Assembly (NCBI RefSeq): GCF_003626735.1
Contig: NZ_RBHX01000001.1
Span: 930,001-994,000, forward strand
Direction of reading: 5' to 3'
From: Microbacterium sp. CGR2
Lineage (GTDB): Bacteria; Actinomycetota; Actinomycetes; Actinomycetales; Microbacteriaceae
Length of the DNA: 64,000 nt
Part shown: positions 46,592-54,672 of the stretch, in pieces
How the letters are laid out: each line of letters opens with the position of its first letter
How positions within the stretch are numbered: the first letter of the stretch is position 1
The notes under the pieces: generated by a model
What the model was told of the DNA's origin: nothing
What the model saw: the letters and a program-made list of their open reading frames with translations, nothing else
The model's database searches: none
Position numbers and translations under genes: made by a program

Positions 46592-46927
46592 TCAGGAGGC
46601 GTCGGCGACGGTCGGATCCCAGCGGCGGTGTCGTTGCTTCTCGTCGAGGAGGCCCCACACCGCCGGCGTGAGTTCGGGATACTCCAACGCGATCTGGCGC
46701 AGCACTCGATAGTGTCGCGCCGCATTGGGCCGGACACCGTCGTTCGCGTTGATGTTGTCTGCACGGAGCAGGAAGACGACCAGTTCGTCGACGCTCGGCA
46801 GGTCTTCCATGAACTCCCATGGATCCTCGCCGCCGAGAAGGCGTTCCTGGATCAGCACGGCGAGCTCGTCGGATGCTTCGGCGCGCAGTACTTCCAGACT
46901 GGCGCGGCGCTGGACGGACTCGGACAT
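46592..46927 (-). CDS. Hypothetical 111-aa protein
   Basis: I do not recognise this helical, acidic soluble protein (VQRRASLEVLRAEASDELAV, later RQIALEYPELTPAVWGLLDE). It lacks signal or membrane segments. TAGGCT ends six bases before its ATG on the minus strand, the same leaderless arrangement as recF. The GrpB gene follows directly. Confidence 0.65.
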   Translation of the reverse strand: MSESVQRRASLEVLRAEASDELAVLIQERLLGGEDPWEFMEDLPSVDELVVFLLRADNINANDGVRPNAARHYRVLRQIALEYPELTPAVWGLLDEKQRHRRWDPTVADAS

Positions 46928-46933
46928 GCTTCA

Positions 46934-46939
46934 AGCCTA
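46934..46939 (-). promoter_or_regulatory. Leaderless -10 box (TAGGCT)
   Basis: TAGGCT on the minus strand ends exactly six bases before ATG 46927. It overlaps the 3' end of the upstream sugar transporter gene. Confidence 0.55.
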
Positions 46940-48385
46940 CGTCCGTTGCGGCCGCCGTCGGCGCTCGACCTTCGTGTCTTCCCGCATCTCCTCGAGCTCT
47001 TTGCCCTTGGTCTCGGCGACTTTGAAGTACACGAAGAAGAACGACAGGAGTGCGAAGAACGCGTAGAAGCCGTAGGCGAACGTCAGCCCGATCTCGGCGA
47101 ATGCGGGGAAGGTCGTCGAGATGAAGAAGTTCGCGGCCCACTGTGCGGCAGCGGCGACAGCGAGCGCTCCGGCTCGGATGGAGTTCGGGAACATCTCCCC
47201 CAGGAGAACCCAGACCAGCGGTCCCCAGGTCGCTCCGAAGAAGACGACGAAGCCGTTCGCGCAGATCAATGCGACGGTGGCCCACGGATCGGGCAGGCTG
47301 ACGGCGCCCGCGGCGTCCAGTGTCCCGAAGGAGAAGGCGACAGACATCAGCCCGAGCGTGACGGTCATGCCCACCGAACCGACCAGCAGCATGATGCGGC
47401 GACCGACGCGGTCGACGAGGGCGATCGCGATGATCGTGACGACGATGTTGGTGACCGATGTGATGACCGTGATCAGCAGGGCCTGTGATTCACCGAAGCC
47501 GACCGACTGCCACAGGGTGGTGGAGTAGTAGAAGATCACGTTGATGCCGACGAACTGCTGGAACACCGATAGCAGGATGCCGACCCAGACGATCGGCTTC
47601 AGACCGAGCCGGTTCCCCCGCAGGTCCCGCAGAGTTTCGGTTCGCTCAGTGTTGAGAGTTCCGGTGATCTCGGTGATCTTCGCCTTCACGTCTACAGCGC
47701 CGGTGACTGTCGTGAGCACCTCGGACGCCTTCTCGTAGTCACCCTTGGCCACGAGATAGCGCGGAGATTCGGGGAGACGCAGGGCCATGACGCCATAGAC
47801 GATGGCGGGAATCGACTCCGCGATGAACATCCACCGCCACGCGTCGAGGCCCCAGAGCGGCTTAGCTGCTCCCCCGGCCACGTTCGCAAGCAGGGCGTCG
47901 GACAACAGCGCGGTGAAGATACCGGTCACGATGGCCAGCTGCTGCAGGGATCCGAGCCGCCCGCGCATGTGCGCCGGTGAGACCTCGGCGATGTACGCGG
48001 GGGCGATGACGGATGCGGCACCCACGCCGAGTCCGCCGACCACACGCCAGATGATGAGGTCGATGACGCCGAAGGCGAGTCCGGACCCGATCGAAGACAG
48101 CAGGAACAGGACGGCCGCCGCGAGCATGATCGGGATGCGTCCGTAGCGGTTCGCCATCGGCCCGGCGAACCATGCGCCCACGGCGCAGCCGATCAAGGCG
48201 GACGAGACCGCGAAGCCCTTCAGTCCGGCGTCGAGATCAAAGCCGGAGACATTGCCGGCGAGGGCATCCACCGCCCCGTTGATCACTGCGGTGTCGAACC
48301 CGAACAGGAATCCGCCGAGTGCGGCCGCGATGCTGATCGCGATCACACGTCCTCTCAGCGCGGAACCCGATGCTGTCGCTGACAT
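46937..48385 (-). CDS. Sugar porter family MFS transporter
   Basis: The 482-aa permease has twelve hydrophobic segments and the sugar-porter signatures: GFDTAVINGAVDAL in helix 1, PESPRYLVAKGDYEKA in the central loop, VFQQFVGINVIFYYSTTLW in helix 7, and the final charged PETKGK-like VAETKGKELEEM. It is probably a proton-coupled importer of a hexose, pentose or polyol. Specificity cannot be read. It lies beside parB but has no functional link to it. Confidence 0.93.
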   Translation of the reverse strand: MSATASGSALRGRVIAISIAAALGGFLFGFDTAVINGAVDALAGNVSGFDLDAGLKGFAVSSALIGCAVGAWFAGPMANRYGRIPIMLAAAVLFLLSSIGSGLAFGVIDLIIWRVVGGLGVGAASVIAPAYIAEVSPAHMRGRLGSLQQLAIVTGIFTALLSDALLANVAGGAAKPLWGLDAWRWMFIAESIPAIVYGVMALRLPESPRYLVAKGDYEKASEVLTTVTGAVDVKAKITEITGTLNTERTETLRDLRGNRLGLKPIVWVGILLSVFQQFVGINVIFYYSTTLWQSVGFGESQALLITVITSVTNIVVTIIAIALVDRVGRRIMLLVGSVGMTVTLGLMSVAFSFGTLDAAGAVSLPDPWATVALICANGFVVFFGATWGPLVWVLLGEMFPNSIRAGALAVAAAAQWAANFFISTTFPAFAEIGLTFAYGFYAFFALLSFFFVYFKVAETKGKELEEMREDTKVERRRRPQRT

Positions 48386-48447
48386 GTTGTCCTCCCTCGG
48401 CGTCGATTGCCGTGAGTCTAGGCCTGCCGTCCCCTCTCGGGAACGGG

Positions 48448-49413
48448 TCAGCCTCGCCCGTAGCTCTCTTCACCGATCTCCGCAAGGATGCGGTTCAAGT
48501 CCTGGATAGATGCGAAATCGATCGTGACCTGCCCTTTTCGTGCACCGAGGGCAATCTTCACGCGGGTGTTGAGCCGGTCACCGAGTTTTCCTGCCACCTC
48601 GTCGAGGTAGGCGCGGCGCGCACCGGGTGTGGCTTTGGCCGTCTTTCCGGCCGCGGCGGGTTGCGACTTGGCCGCCTCTTCGGTGGCGCGCACCGAGAGG
48701 TCTTCGTTCACGACCTTGTCCGCGAGGCGCTGCATCGCCTCAGGTGTGTCGAGGCTGAGGATCGCGCGAGCGTGTCCTGCGGTGAGCACGCCGGCTGCAA
48801 CTCGCTGCTGCACCGGGACAGGGAGCTTCAGGAGTCGGATCGTGTTGCTGATCTGTGGACGTGAGCGTCCGATCCGCGTTGCGAGTTCTTCCTGGGTGAT
48901 ACCGAAGTCCTCGAGCAGCTGCTGGTACGCCGATGCCTCTTCCAGCGGGTTGAGTTCGGACCGGTGGAGGTTCTCGAGCAGAGCATCACGAAGGAGGTCT
49001 TCGTCGGCAGTTTCGCGGACGATGGCGGGGATGGCCTTAAGGCCGGCTTCCCGGGCGGCGCGGGTGCGCCGCTCACCCATGATGAGCTCATACTCGCCGT
49101 CGGCATTCTTGCGGACCACGACCGGCTGCAGCACGCCGAATTCGCGCACGCTGTGCACGAGCTCGGCGAGGTCGTCCGGGTTGAAGTGGGTTCGCGGCTG
49201 ACGGGGGTTCGGAACGATCGAATGCGGATCGACCTGCACCAGATGGATGCCGGGAACGACCTCGAGCTCGGCTTCCGGTTCGACCGTGCTCACCTGAGGC
49301 TCGCTCGGGCGGAGGTTCGCCCCCGGGAAGAACACGTCAACGGGACGCTCCGACTGATCCGCCGTGGGGATGAGGGCACCGATGCCCCGACCCAGTCCAG
49401 TGCGCTTCGCCAT
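48448..49413 (-). CDS. parB: Chromosome partition protein ParB
   Basis: ParB binds parS sites, slides along DNA as a CTP-dependent clamp and drives origin segregation with ParA. The 321-aa protein has a basic N-terminal tip (AKRTGLGRGIGALIP), the CTPase motif ELIMGERRTRAAREAG, the helix-turn-helix GITQEELATRIGRSRPQISN, and a C-terminal dimer domain. ATG 49413 is best spaced from AAGGAG; the ATG at 49416 overlaps the parA stop. Eight perfect parS sites lie nearby. Confidence 0.97.
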   Translation of the reverse strand: MAKRTGLGRGIGALIPTADQSERPVDVFFPGANLRPSEPQVSTVEPEAELEVVPGIHLVQVDPHSIVPNPRQPRTHFNPDDLAELVHSVREFGVLQPVVVRKNADGEYELIMGERRTRAAREAGLKAIPAIVRETADEDLLRDALLENLHRSELNPLEEASAYQQLLEDFGITQEELATRIGRSRPQISNTIRLLKLPVPVQQRVAAGVLTAGHARAILSLDTPEAMQRLADKVVNEDLSVRATEEAAKSQPAAAGKTAKATPGARRAYLDEVAGKLGDRLNTRVKIALGARKGQVTIDFASIQDLNRILAEIGEESYGRG

Positions 49414-50288
49414 CATTTCTCCTTGCTCTTCGTCGCCGTGCGCGACGCGATCTCCACGGCAGCTTCGCGGTACGCGATGGCCCCGGCGGACTGCCCGTCA
49501 TAGGCAATCACTGTCTGTCCGAAGCTGGGGGCCTCCGAGACCCGCACCGATCGTGGGATCACGGTCTCCAGCACCTGCGTCGGGAAGTGTGTGCGCACCT
49601 CGTCGGCGACCTGCTGGGCCAGTCTGGTGCGCCCGTCGAACATCGTCAGCAGAATCGTGGAGAGATGCAGCGTGGGATTGAGGTGCTTCTGAATCATCTG
49701 GATGCTGCCGAGAAGCTGGCTCAGTCCCTCGAGCGCGTAATACTCGCACTGAATCGGGATGAACACCTCGGATGCTGCGGTGAAGGCGTTGATGGTGAGC
49801 AGTCCGAGGGAGGGCGGGCAGTCGATGATGACGAAGTCCATCGGACTGTCGACGAGGTATTCTTCGAGGGCGCGACGGAGGCGGTGCTCGCGCGCCACCT
49901 GTGCGACGAGCTCAATCTCGGCACCGGCGAGATGGATGGTGCTGGGGGCGCAGAAGAGGTTGGGGTTCTCAGGGCTCGCTTGGATGATGTCCGCGAGCGG
50001 GAACTCCTCGATGAGGACGTCGTAGACACTGGGAATCTCTGCGCTGTGCGGCACCCCGAGGGCGGTCGAGGCGTTCCCCTGCGGGTCAAGGTCGATGACC
50101 AGGACCTTCGCACCGAGGCCGGCCAGGGCAGCGGCGACATTAACCGCGGTGGTGGTCTTTCCCACGCCGCCCTTTTGATTCGACACCGTGAGGACGCGCG
50201 TCTCCCCCGTGAAGTCGACGGAGGTGGCCTCGAGTGCGCGTCGCCGAGCGGAAAGATCCGCGAGCTCCCGCGCGAGCGGTGTATCCAT
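49413..50288 (-). CDS. parA: Chromosome partition ATPase ParA
   Basis: ParA is a deviant-Walker ATPase that moves ParB-parS complexes. Its Walker motif NQKGGVGKTTTAVN lies at about residues 37-50, and the acidic motif VIDLDPQGN follows. ATG 50288 begins the conserved DTPLARELADL, with GGAG eight bases upstream. An alternative ATG at 50339 overlaps a parS site and would add 17 residues beginning MFHVKQ, with AAAGGAG only three bases away. parB follows with overlapping stop and start. Confidence 0.95.
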   Translation of the reverse strand: MDTPLARELADLSARRRALEATSVDFTGETRVLTVSNQKGGVGKTTTAVNVAAALAGLGAKVLVIDLDPQGNASTALGVPHSAEIPSVYDVLIEEFPLADIIQASPENPNLFCAPSTIHLAGAEIELVAQVAREHRLRRALEEYLVDSPMDFVIIDCPPSLGLLTINAFTAASEVFIPIQCEYYALEGLSQLLGSIQMIQKHLNPTLHLSTILLTMFDGRTRLAQQVADEVRTHFPTQVLETVIPRSVRVSEAPSFGQTVIAYDGQSAGAIAYREAAVEIASRTATKSKEK

Positions 50289-50322
50289 CCCGAACGCTCC
50301 GTTCGATGATGCTTTTTCGGAT

Positions 50323-50338
50323 TGTTTCACGTGAAACA
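50323..50338. promoter_or_regulatory. parS site
   Basis: TGTTTCACGTGAAACA is the complete 16-bp parS palindrome. It lies just upstream of parA and overlaps the alternative parA start at 50339. Confidence 0.95.
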
Positions 50339-50532
50339 TCCACTCCTTTCGGGGCCGCGTTCCACTCTAATCGCTGGCGCGGACGTTGGCGGTCAGAGGC
50401 GCCGCGGAGGTCTCCACTCTGTGTCTTCCTCGCCGCGGCTGCGTCCGCTCGTCGGGCGGAAGATCCGGGCTGCGAGCATGGGCCGAGCCGCGGAGTGTGC
50501 TGCGATGTGGTGAGTGTGTGGTTTCGGCGCTT

Positions 50533-50610
50533 CCGCACGGGAGGTGACCTCCCGCACAGGAGGTGGCCTCTCCCACACGGTTTGTGAGCCTCCCACATGT
50601 GACTCGCGGC
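50533..50610. repeat. Degenerate ~20-bp tandem repeat
   Basis: CCGCACGGGAGGTGACCT (from 50533) and CCGCACAGGAGGTGGCCT (from 50552) are 19 bases apart. Two weaker copies beginning CCCACACGG and CCCACATG follow at about 20-base steps. Confidence 0.5.
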
Positions 50611-50863
50611 GTTCACAGCGCCCCAATGCGGATGCGAGCTTCACACCGGCGATCGAAGCCTTCCCTGTCTCGACGCACGAAACCCGTGACCGCCCGCGTG
50701 CGGCACTGGCGGCCTGCGCCAGGAGTAGGGCTCCAACCTGCTGCCGGGGCGTTTCCCGCGAAACCGCCGTGCCGCGTCCCCGTCGCGCGTCCGCACACCC
50801 CAGGGTGTGTCGCCCCCGATGCATTGGCCGGCTCCGCCTCAGCGGGCGCGACCTTGCACACGC

Positions 50864-51009
50864 GTTTCCCGTGAAACATCGCTCTGTAGGCTGCACCGGC
50901 GAGGCGCATGTCCGCCCGCGGCGCTCACCGCAAGGCGGGTTTCACGTGAAACGCTGCCCTGCAGGGCGCACCGGCGTGCGTGATCGCCCGGGGCTCTCAC
51001 CGCAAGGCG
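50864..51009. repeat. Imperfect ~75-bp tandem repeat carrying parS
   Basis: Unit A starts at the degenerate parS GTTTCCCGTGAAAC (50864) and unit B at the perfect parS (50939). Both then carry GCACCGGCG (50893 and 50968) and CTCACCGCAAGGCG (50924 and 50996). The period is 75 bp, shortening to 72 at the end. Confidence 0.7.
50939..50952. promoter_or_regulatory. parS site
   Basis: GTTTCACGTGAAAC is a perfect parS core inside unit B of the 75-bp repeat. Confidence 0.93.
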
Positions 51010-51061
51010 CCGTTGACCGACCCGGCCGGATTCTGTCCCGCAAACCACAAACCCGCCCGCG

Positions 51062-51077
51062 CGTTTCACGTGAAACA
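51062..51077. promoter_or_regulatory. parS site
   Basis: CGTTTCACGTGAAACA contains the perfect 14-bp parS core. Confidence 0.93.
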
Positions 51078-51525
51078 TCGCGTGTCGGTTCAGTGCGAAG
51101 CACGAGCCACCAACCCCTGAACCGCTCCGGTGACGTGTCGATGATGCGATCACCTCCTCGGGGGCGCGCCCTGGGAACCACCCCCTCCTCCGGCAGCCCG
51201 GGCGGATGTTGCCGGGGTATCGAGTTACCCACCGTGGTCAGCCTTCCCACCTCGCTGCGCCTGCCCCTGCTGAACCCGCGCCACGCATCAGCTGCCGCAG
51301 CTGCGCCAGATGCCCCACGTGTTCCTCGGATCCCTCACCACCCCCTGGAACCCTCACCGCACTCCTGCGATCTCTCACCGCACTCCCCCGGTGTCGCCAT
51401 CAACCGACCTCGTCCTCGCCACCGCAACTATTCAGACAACTCGGCCTTCCCGGCTCCCGACCGCCCGGTCACCGAGAACCGCAGGGGCTCCACGCCTCCA
51501 CTCCCTTTGACTCTGGCTAGCCGAA

Positions 51526-51617
51526 TAGACGATTCCGGATAGACGACTAGGCGACTCCCGATAAACCACTCCGTCTAGACGGCTGGGCCTACACGACCCG
51601 GTCTAGACGACTCCGTC
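51526..51617. repeat. 14-bp tandem array
   Basis: Units begin with TAGACG or a near variant at 51526, 51540, 51548, 51562, 51576, 51590 and 51604. All steps are 14 bases except one of 8. The best copies read TAGACGATTCCGGA and TAGACGACTCCGTC. Intermediate copies are degenerate but keep the phase. Confidence 0.7.
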
Positions 51618-51673
51618 GAACCCTGCCATCCCGATTCAGCCAAAGAGCGGCCATACCTGGGCCCAGCCCGGGG

Positions 51674-51788
51674 TTCTTGTCTCGCGACCACGAAAGTTCT
51701 TGCCTCAACCCAACCCTGGCTCTTGTCTCGAGACCATCCGGTCTCTTGCCTCGAGAGCCTGCAGGGTCTTGCCCGAGGCCAATCGAGT
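51674..51788. repeat. Five-unit array with an exact 23-bp period
   Basis: TTCTTG or CTCTTG/GTCTTG begins units at 51674, 51697, 51720, 51743 and 51766, always 23 bases apart. Copies share a YTCTTGYCTCGAGACC-like core; units 1, 3 and 4 are most alike. Confidence 0.75.
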
Positions 51789-52157
51789 TCCCTTGGCTGC
51801 AGCATCTGCAGCATCGCGACACACGCCGCCGCCAATCAGCCCGCTGTTCCCCTGAGCTCCGCGCCGCCGCCGTGACCCGATGAAAGGCCCGGGTCAGTCA
51901 CTCGACGGCCGACCGGCGGCGCCAGTCGCCACTTTCACCGCTCAACAGCTGCCATGGCATCCCATGGTGATCGTTCGGCCCCGCGGTTTCCGAGCAATCA
52001 ATGCCTCTCTGGATCCGTCCGCTCGCCGCCAGGTTGAGGTTGAATCAGCCATTCTTCTTCGGTCGACGGTTTGCACACGCTCCCGGTCTGAAGACTCCAG
52101 CCTTCCGGCGCCTGCGGTCTTCCCTTCGCCCCACCGCCTGTCGCGCGTAGCTCTCGC

Positions 52158-52171
52158 GTTTCACGTGAAAC
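52158..52171. promoter_or_regulatory. parS site
   Basis: GTTTCACGTGAAAC is a perfect parS core; the next site is only 61 bases away. Confidence 0.93.
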
Positions 52172-52218
52172 ATGACCTGGCCGCCGGTCCCTCAACCCGA
52201 TTTAGGGCTTAGGGGGAC

Positions 52219-52232
52219 GTTTCACGTGAAAC
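52219..52232. promoter_or_regulatory. parS site
   Basis: GTTTCACGTGAAAC, perfect core, paired with the site at 52158. Confidence 0.93.
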
Positions 52233-52581
52233 ATCCACGAAGAGCATCGGTGTGGCGGGCCCTCCCAGGCGGCTCGCACTGCGATCCCGCGACAGCGACC
52301 AGTGCGCCAGCACCGCGCTGGAACGGAACGAACGCGAAAGATTCTGTCTAAGACCAGCCCTACCCCGCAGCGCGGGGTGACAGATTTCGGACGGATTCCC
52401 CTGCTGATCATCCCTCGAGCGTCAGGGTTGACTGAGTTCGCGACACCGGGTGCAGCGCTCAACCGCATCACGCGTGATCTCTCGTGCTCACCAGCGACTG
52501 CAGCATTCGAGCAAGGGACGGGGCGAGCGTCACGCGAAGAACCCCGCGGCGCCTGTGATTGCGCCAACCAAAGGGGCTGGT

Positions 52582-53061
52582 TCAGGAGATTGCCCCCGTC
52601 GATCTCCGGCGTGCGGGAGCGCGAGGGCGGCGAATCATGTACACATCGACCGAGTCCTCATCCTCGGCGGTGAATCCTTGGTCTTCATAAAGACGCCGGG
52701 CACGGCTCCCTTGCAGAACATGAAGTCGGAACGACATGTCGCCACCACCACTGTCGAGGGCGTGCATCAGCACTTGGCGGCCGACTCCCCTCCCTTGCGT
52801 CGGAGGGTCCAGGTAGAAATGCTCGATCCAGAAGCAGTCCGCCTCTCGCCGTACGGCGATTGAACCAACATCCTGGCCATCGACGCAGATGATTCGCGTG
52901 TTTCTCGGCACGAAGGCGTCCAGAAACCGCCTGCGGACCCTGACCGGGTCGTACCTTCCCAACCGCTTGAGGTCGGGGCGCATCACCTCGGCGCGAAGCT
53001 CAGCGATCCATTCCGCGTCTGCCTGCACGCTCTCTCTGAGACTCCACTGCACAACCACCAT
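52582..53061 (-). CDS. GNAT family N-acetyltransferase
   Basis: The 159-aa protein is a compact GNAT enzyme. WIAELRAEVMRPDLKRLGRY and VRRRFLDAFVPRNTRII form the N-terminal half. FYLDPPTQGRGVGRQVLMHA is the acetyl-CoA loop, and GSRARRLYEDQGF completes the fold. ATG 53061 is chosen over one 33 bases upstream because the conserved part starts there. It sits between parS sites in the partition region; no link with partition is implied. Confidence 0.85.
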   Translation of the reverse strand: MVVVQWSLRESVQADAEWIAELRAEVMRPDLKRLGRYDPVRVRRRFLDAFVPRNTRIICVDGQDVGSIAVRREADCFWIEHFYLDPPTQGRGVGRQVLMHALDSGGGDMSFRLHVLQGSRARRLYEDQGFTAEDEDSVDVYMIRRPRAPARRRSTGAIS

Positions 53062-53234
53062 CCAATCACCCGTGCGCTCTCTCGATGGGCGCACTCCTTA
53101 CGGCATCTTCTCGGGCGCCGGCCCCGCGACCAGAGATCGGGCCCGGGTGGCCACGTGGGCTGGTGGTACCTGCACCCGCGCGGTCGAGATGACAGCATTC
53201 AGTGATCGACGCTGTCGCCGACGCGTCCCAGAGA

Positions 53235-53248
53235 GTTTCACGTGAAAC
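53235..53248. promoter_or_regulatory. parS site
   Basis: GTTTCACGTGAAAC, perfect core, upstream of the GNAT gene. Confidence 0.93.
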
Positions 53249-53481
53249 ATCGTCCGGGGAAAACCTCTCATTGGCGAACTGTCGCCGCGCTGACTCCCGC
53301 GGTCGACGCCGCACACACGGCATGGCTACCGCGGATGACCTACCGAACAAATCACGTCGTCCGCAGCCGCGTAACTCGAGAGGCACGCATGGACACCCGC
53401 GCAACTTGTCGCTCATATCCGGACATCGCCTCGTGGCAACCATGGAAGCCGTCCAGCTGGACGCAGCCGCGTCCAGCTCAA

Positions 53482-53497
53482 TGTTTCACGTGAAACA
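53482..53497. promoter_or_regulatory. parS site
   Basis: TGTTTCACGTGAAACA is a full 16-bp palindrome, 15 bases beyond the rsmG stop codon. Confidence 0.95.
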
Positions 53498-53511
53498 TCC
53501 TGAGCGCGGGA

Positions 53512-54138
53512 CTATCGAACGGTCGCCCGAACAACTCGCGTGGTCTCCGCCATGATTCCTTCGCCCAAGACCTCGACCCGCACGTTCGTCAATCGGAACT
53601 TCTTGATCTGCTTCTGCGCCGCGTCGATCTCATTCGAGGCGTTCAAGCCCTTCAGTAGCGTGAGTTCCCCACCATCCCGCACCAGCGGGGCAGTCAGAGG
53701 GATCAGGGTCCGCAGAGCGCTGACGGCCCGGGCAGTGACGATGTCGTATCCCGCCAGCGGCCGGACATCCTCCGCGCGGGACCGCACAACGACCACATTC
53801 TCGAGATTCAAAGCCCGAACCTGCTCAGTGAGCCAGGTGACCCGGCGCTCCATCGGCTCGACCAGGGTCAATCGAATGTCAGGACGCGCGATTGCCAGGA
53901 CGAGTCCGGGCAGTCCGGCGCCCGATCCGATATCTGCGACGGACCCACGAAAAAGAGGTGCGGCAATCGCGCTGTTCAGAATATGACGCGTCCACAGCCG
54001 AGGAAGCTCCAACGGACCGATCAGGCCGCGCTCCTCCCCCTCCCGGGCGAGAGCTTCTGTGAAAGCGCGAGCCATCTCGATGCGATCGCCGAAGAGATCG
54101 GTCGCAACATCGGGTTCGGTCTCAAGGTCAGTCGTCAT
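53512..54138 (-). CDS. rsmG: 16S rRNA (guanine-527-N7)-methyltransferase RsmG
   Basis: RsmG methylates G527 (E. coli numbering) of 16S rRNA; loss is known to give low-level streptomycin resistance. The 208-aa protein has the family core LWTRHILNSAIAAPLF, the AdoMet loop VADIGSGAGLPGLVLAI, and ERRVTWLTEQV. It lies in the conserved jag-rsmG-parA order, with a parS site in the 42-base gap to jag. Confidence 0.96.
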   Translation of the reverse strand: MTTDLETEPDVATDLFGDRIEMARAFTEALAREGEERGLIGPLELPRLWTRHILNSAIAAPLFRGSVADIGSGAGLPGLVLAIARPDIRLTLVEPMERRVTWLTEQVRALNLENVVVVRSRAEDVRPLAGYDIVTARAVSALRTLIPLTAPLVRDGGELTLLKGLNASNEIDAAQKQIKKFRLTNVRVEVLGEGIMAETTRVVRATVR

Positions 54139-54165
54139 CGCGGAACACGCCGTCCGTCGAACTAC

Positions 54166-54179
54166 GTTTCACGTGAAAC
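54166..54179. promoter_or_regulatory. parS site
   Basis: GTTTCACGTGAAAC, perfect core, in the gap between the jag stop and the rsmG start. Confidence 0.95.
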
Positions 54180-54180
54180 A

Positions 54181-54672
54181 TCAGCGACGACGGAGCACCG
54201 TGTGCCGGTCTGCACCTTCACCGTACGACTCCGACACGAGGCCACGATCGGCCGCAATATCGTGCACAAGCTTCCGCTCGTAGCTCGACATCGACGGAAG
54301 CGACGCCTGTGACGACCCCTCATCGAGTTTGGCGGCCGCGGCATCCACCAGCGTCTCCAGCTGACGACGTCGCACGTCACGCGATCCACCGATGTCGAGG
54401 ATCAACCGGGAGAATCCACCGGTCTTGTTCTGCACGGCCAGGCGCACCAGCTCTTGCAGAGCCTGCACGGTGTCGGGAGCCGACAGGAGTGCGAGCCCGT
54501 CACCCTCCGCTTCGACCGACACGTATGCGCGGCCTTGACGAACATCCAAGTTCAGGTCGCCATCGATGTCTGCGATGTCGAGCAGCTCTTCGAGATAGTC
54601 AGCGGCGATGTCGCCCTCGTTCTCGAGCTGAGCCACCGTGGGTTCGCTGGATTCGGTCACTACCTCGCTCAT
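54181..54672 (-). CDS. jag: R3H/KH RNA-binding protein Jag (KhpB)
   Basis: The 163-aa protein has a KH domain (DLNLDVRQGRAYVSVEAEG to NKTGGFSRLILDIGG) and a C-terminal R3H domain (MSSYERKLVHDIAADRG, ending RHTVLRRR). It lacks the Jag-N domain of Firmicutes proteins. KhpB-type proteins bind RNA and influence cell division and wall growth. Its start overlaps the yidC stop by 4 bases. Confidence 0.94.
   Translation of the reverse strand: MSEVVTESSEPTVAQLENEGDIAADYLEELLDIADIDGDLNLDVRQGRAYVSVEAEGDGLALLSAPDTVQALQELVRLAVQNKTGGFSRLILDIGGSRDVRRRQLETLVDAAAAKLDEGSSQASLPSMSSYERKLVHDIAADRGLVSESYGEGADRHTVLRRR

Larger units (their letters stand above)
50341..52581. other. 2.2-kb gene-free, parS- and repeat-rich region
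   Basis: I find no believable gene in this stretch. Open frames here translate the parS sequence (peptides with FHVK or VSRET) and lack codon bias. It contains four perfect and two degenerate parS sites and four families of short tandem repeats, listed separately. The rest is GC-rich DNA without recognisable signals. Confidence 0.75.
53062..53511. other. Gene-free gap with two parS sites
   Basis: No gene is seen. The gap holds parS sites at 53235 and 53482 and a perfect 14-bp palindrome, CGTCCAGCTGGACG (53450-53463), whose half CGTCCAGCT recurs at 53470. Confidence 0.65.

Noticed and set aside
50751..50764. GTTTCCCGCGAAAC as a further parS.
   Set aside because: Two mismatches break the palindrome; noted only as a degenerate copy.
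50514..51542. A 342-codon open frame on the plus strand behind parA.
   Set aside because: It translates parS sites (peptides such as FHVK and VSRET) and tandem repeats, has odd composition (Arg/Pro/Ser/His rich) and no ribosome-binding site.
51526..51788. Possible CRISPR array.
   Set aside because: Units are directly adjacent without spacers of unique sequence, too short (14 and 23 bp), and no cas genes are near.
52302..52673. A 123-codon plus-strand frame before the GNAT gene.
   Set aside because: It overlaps the GNAT coding region on the other strand and shows no protein-like pattern.
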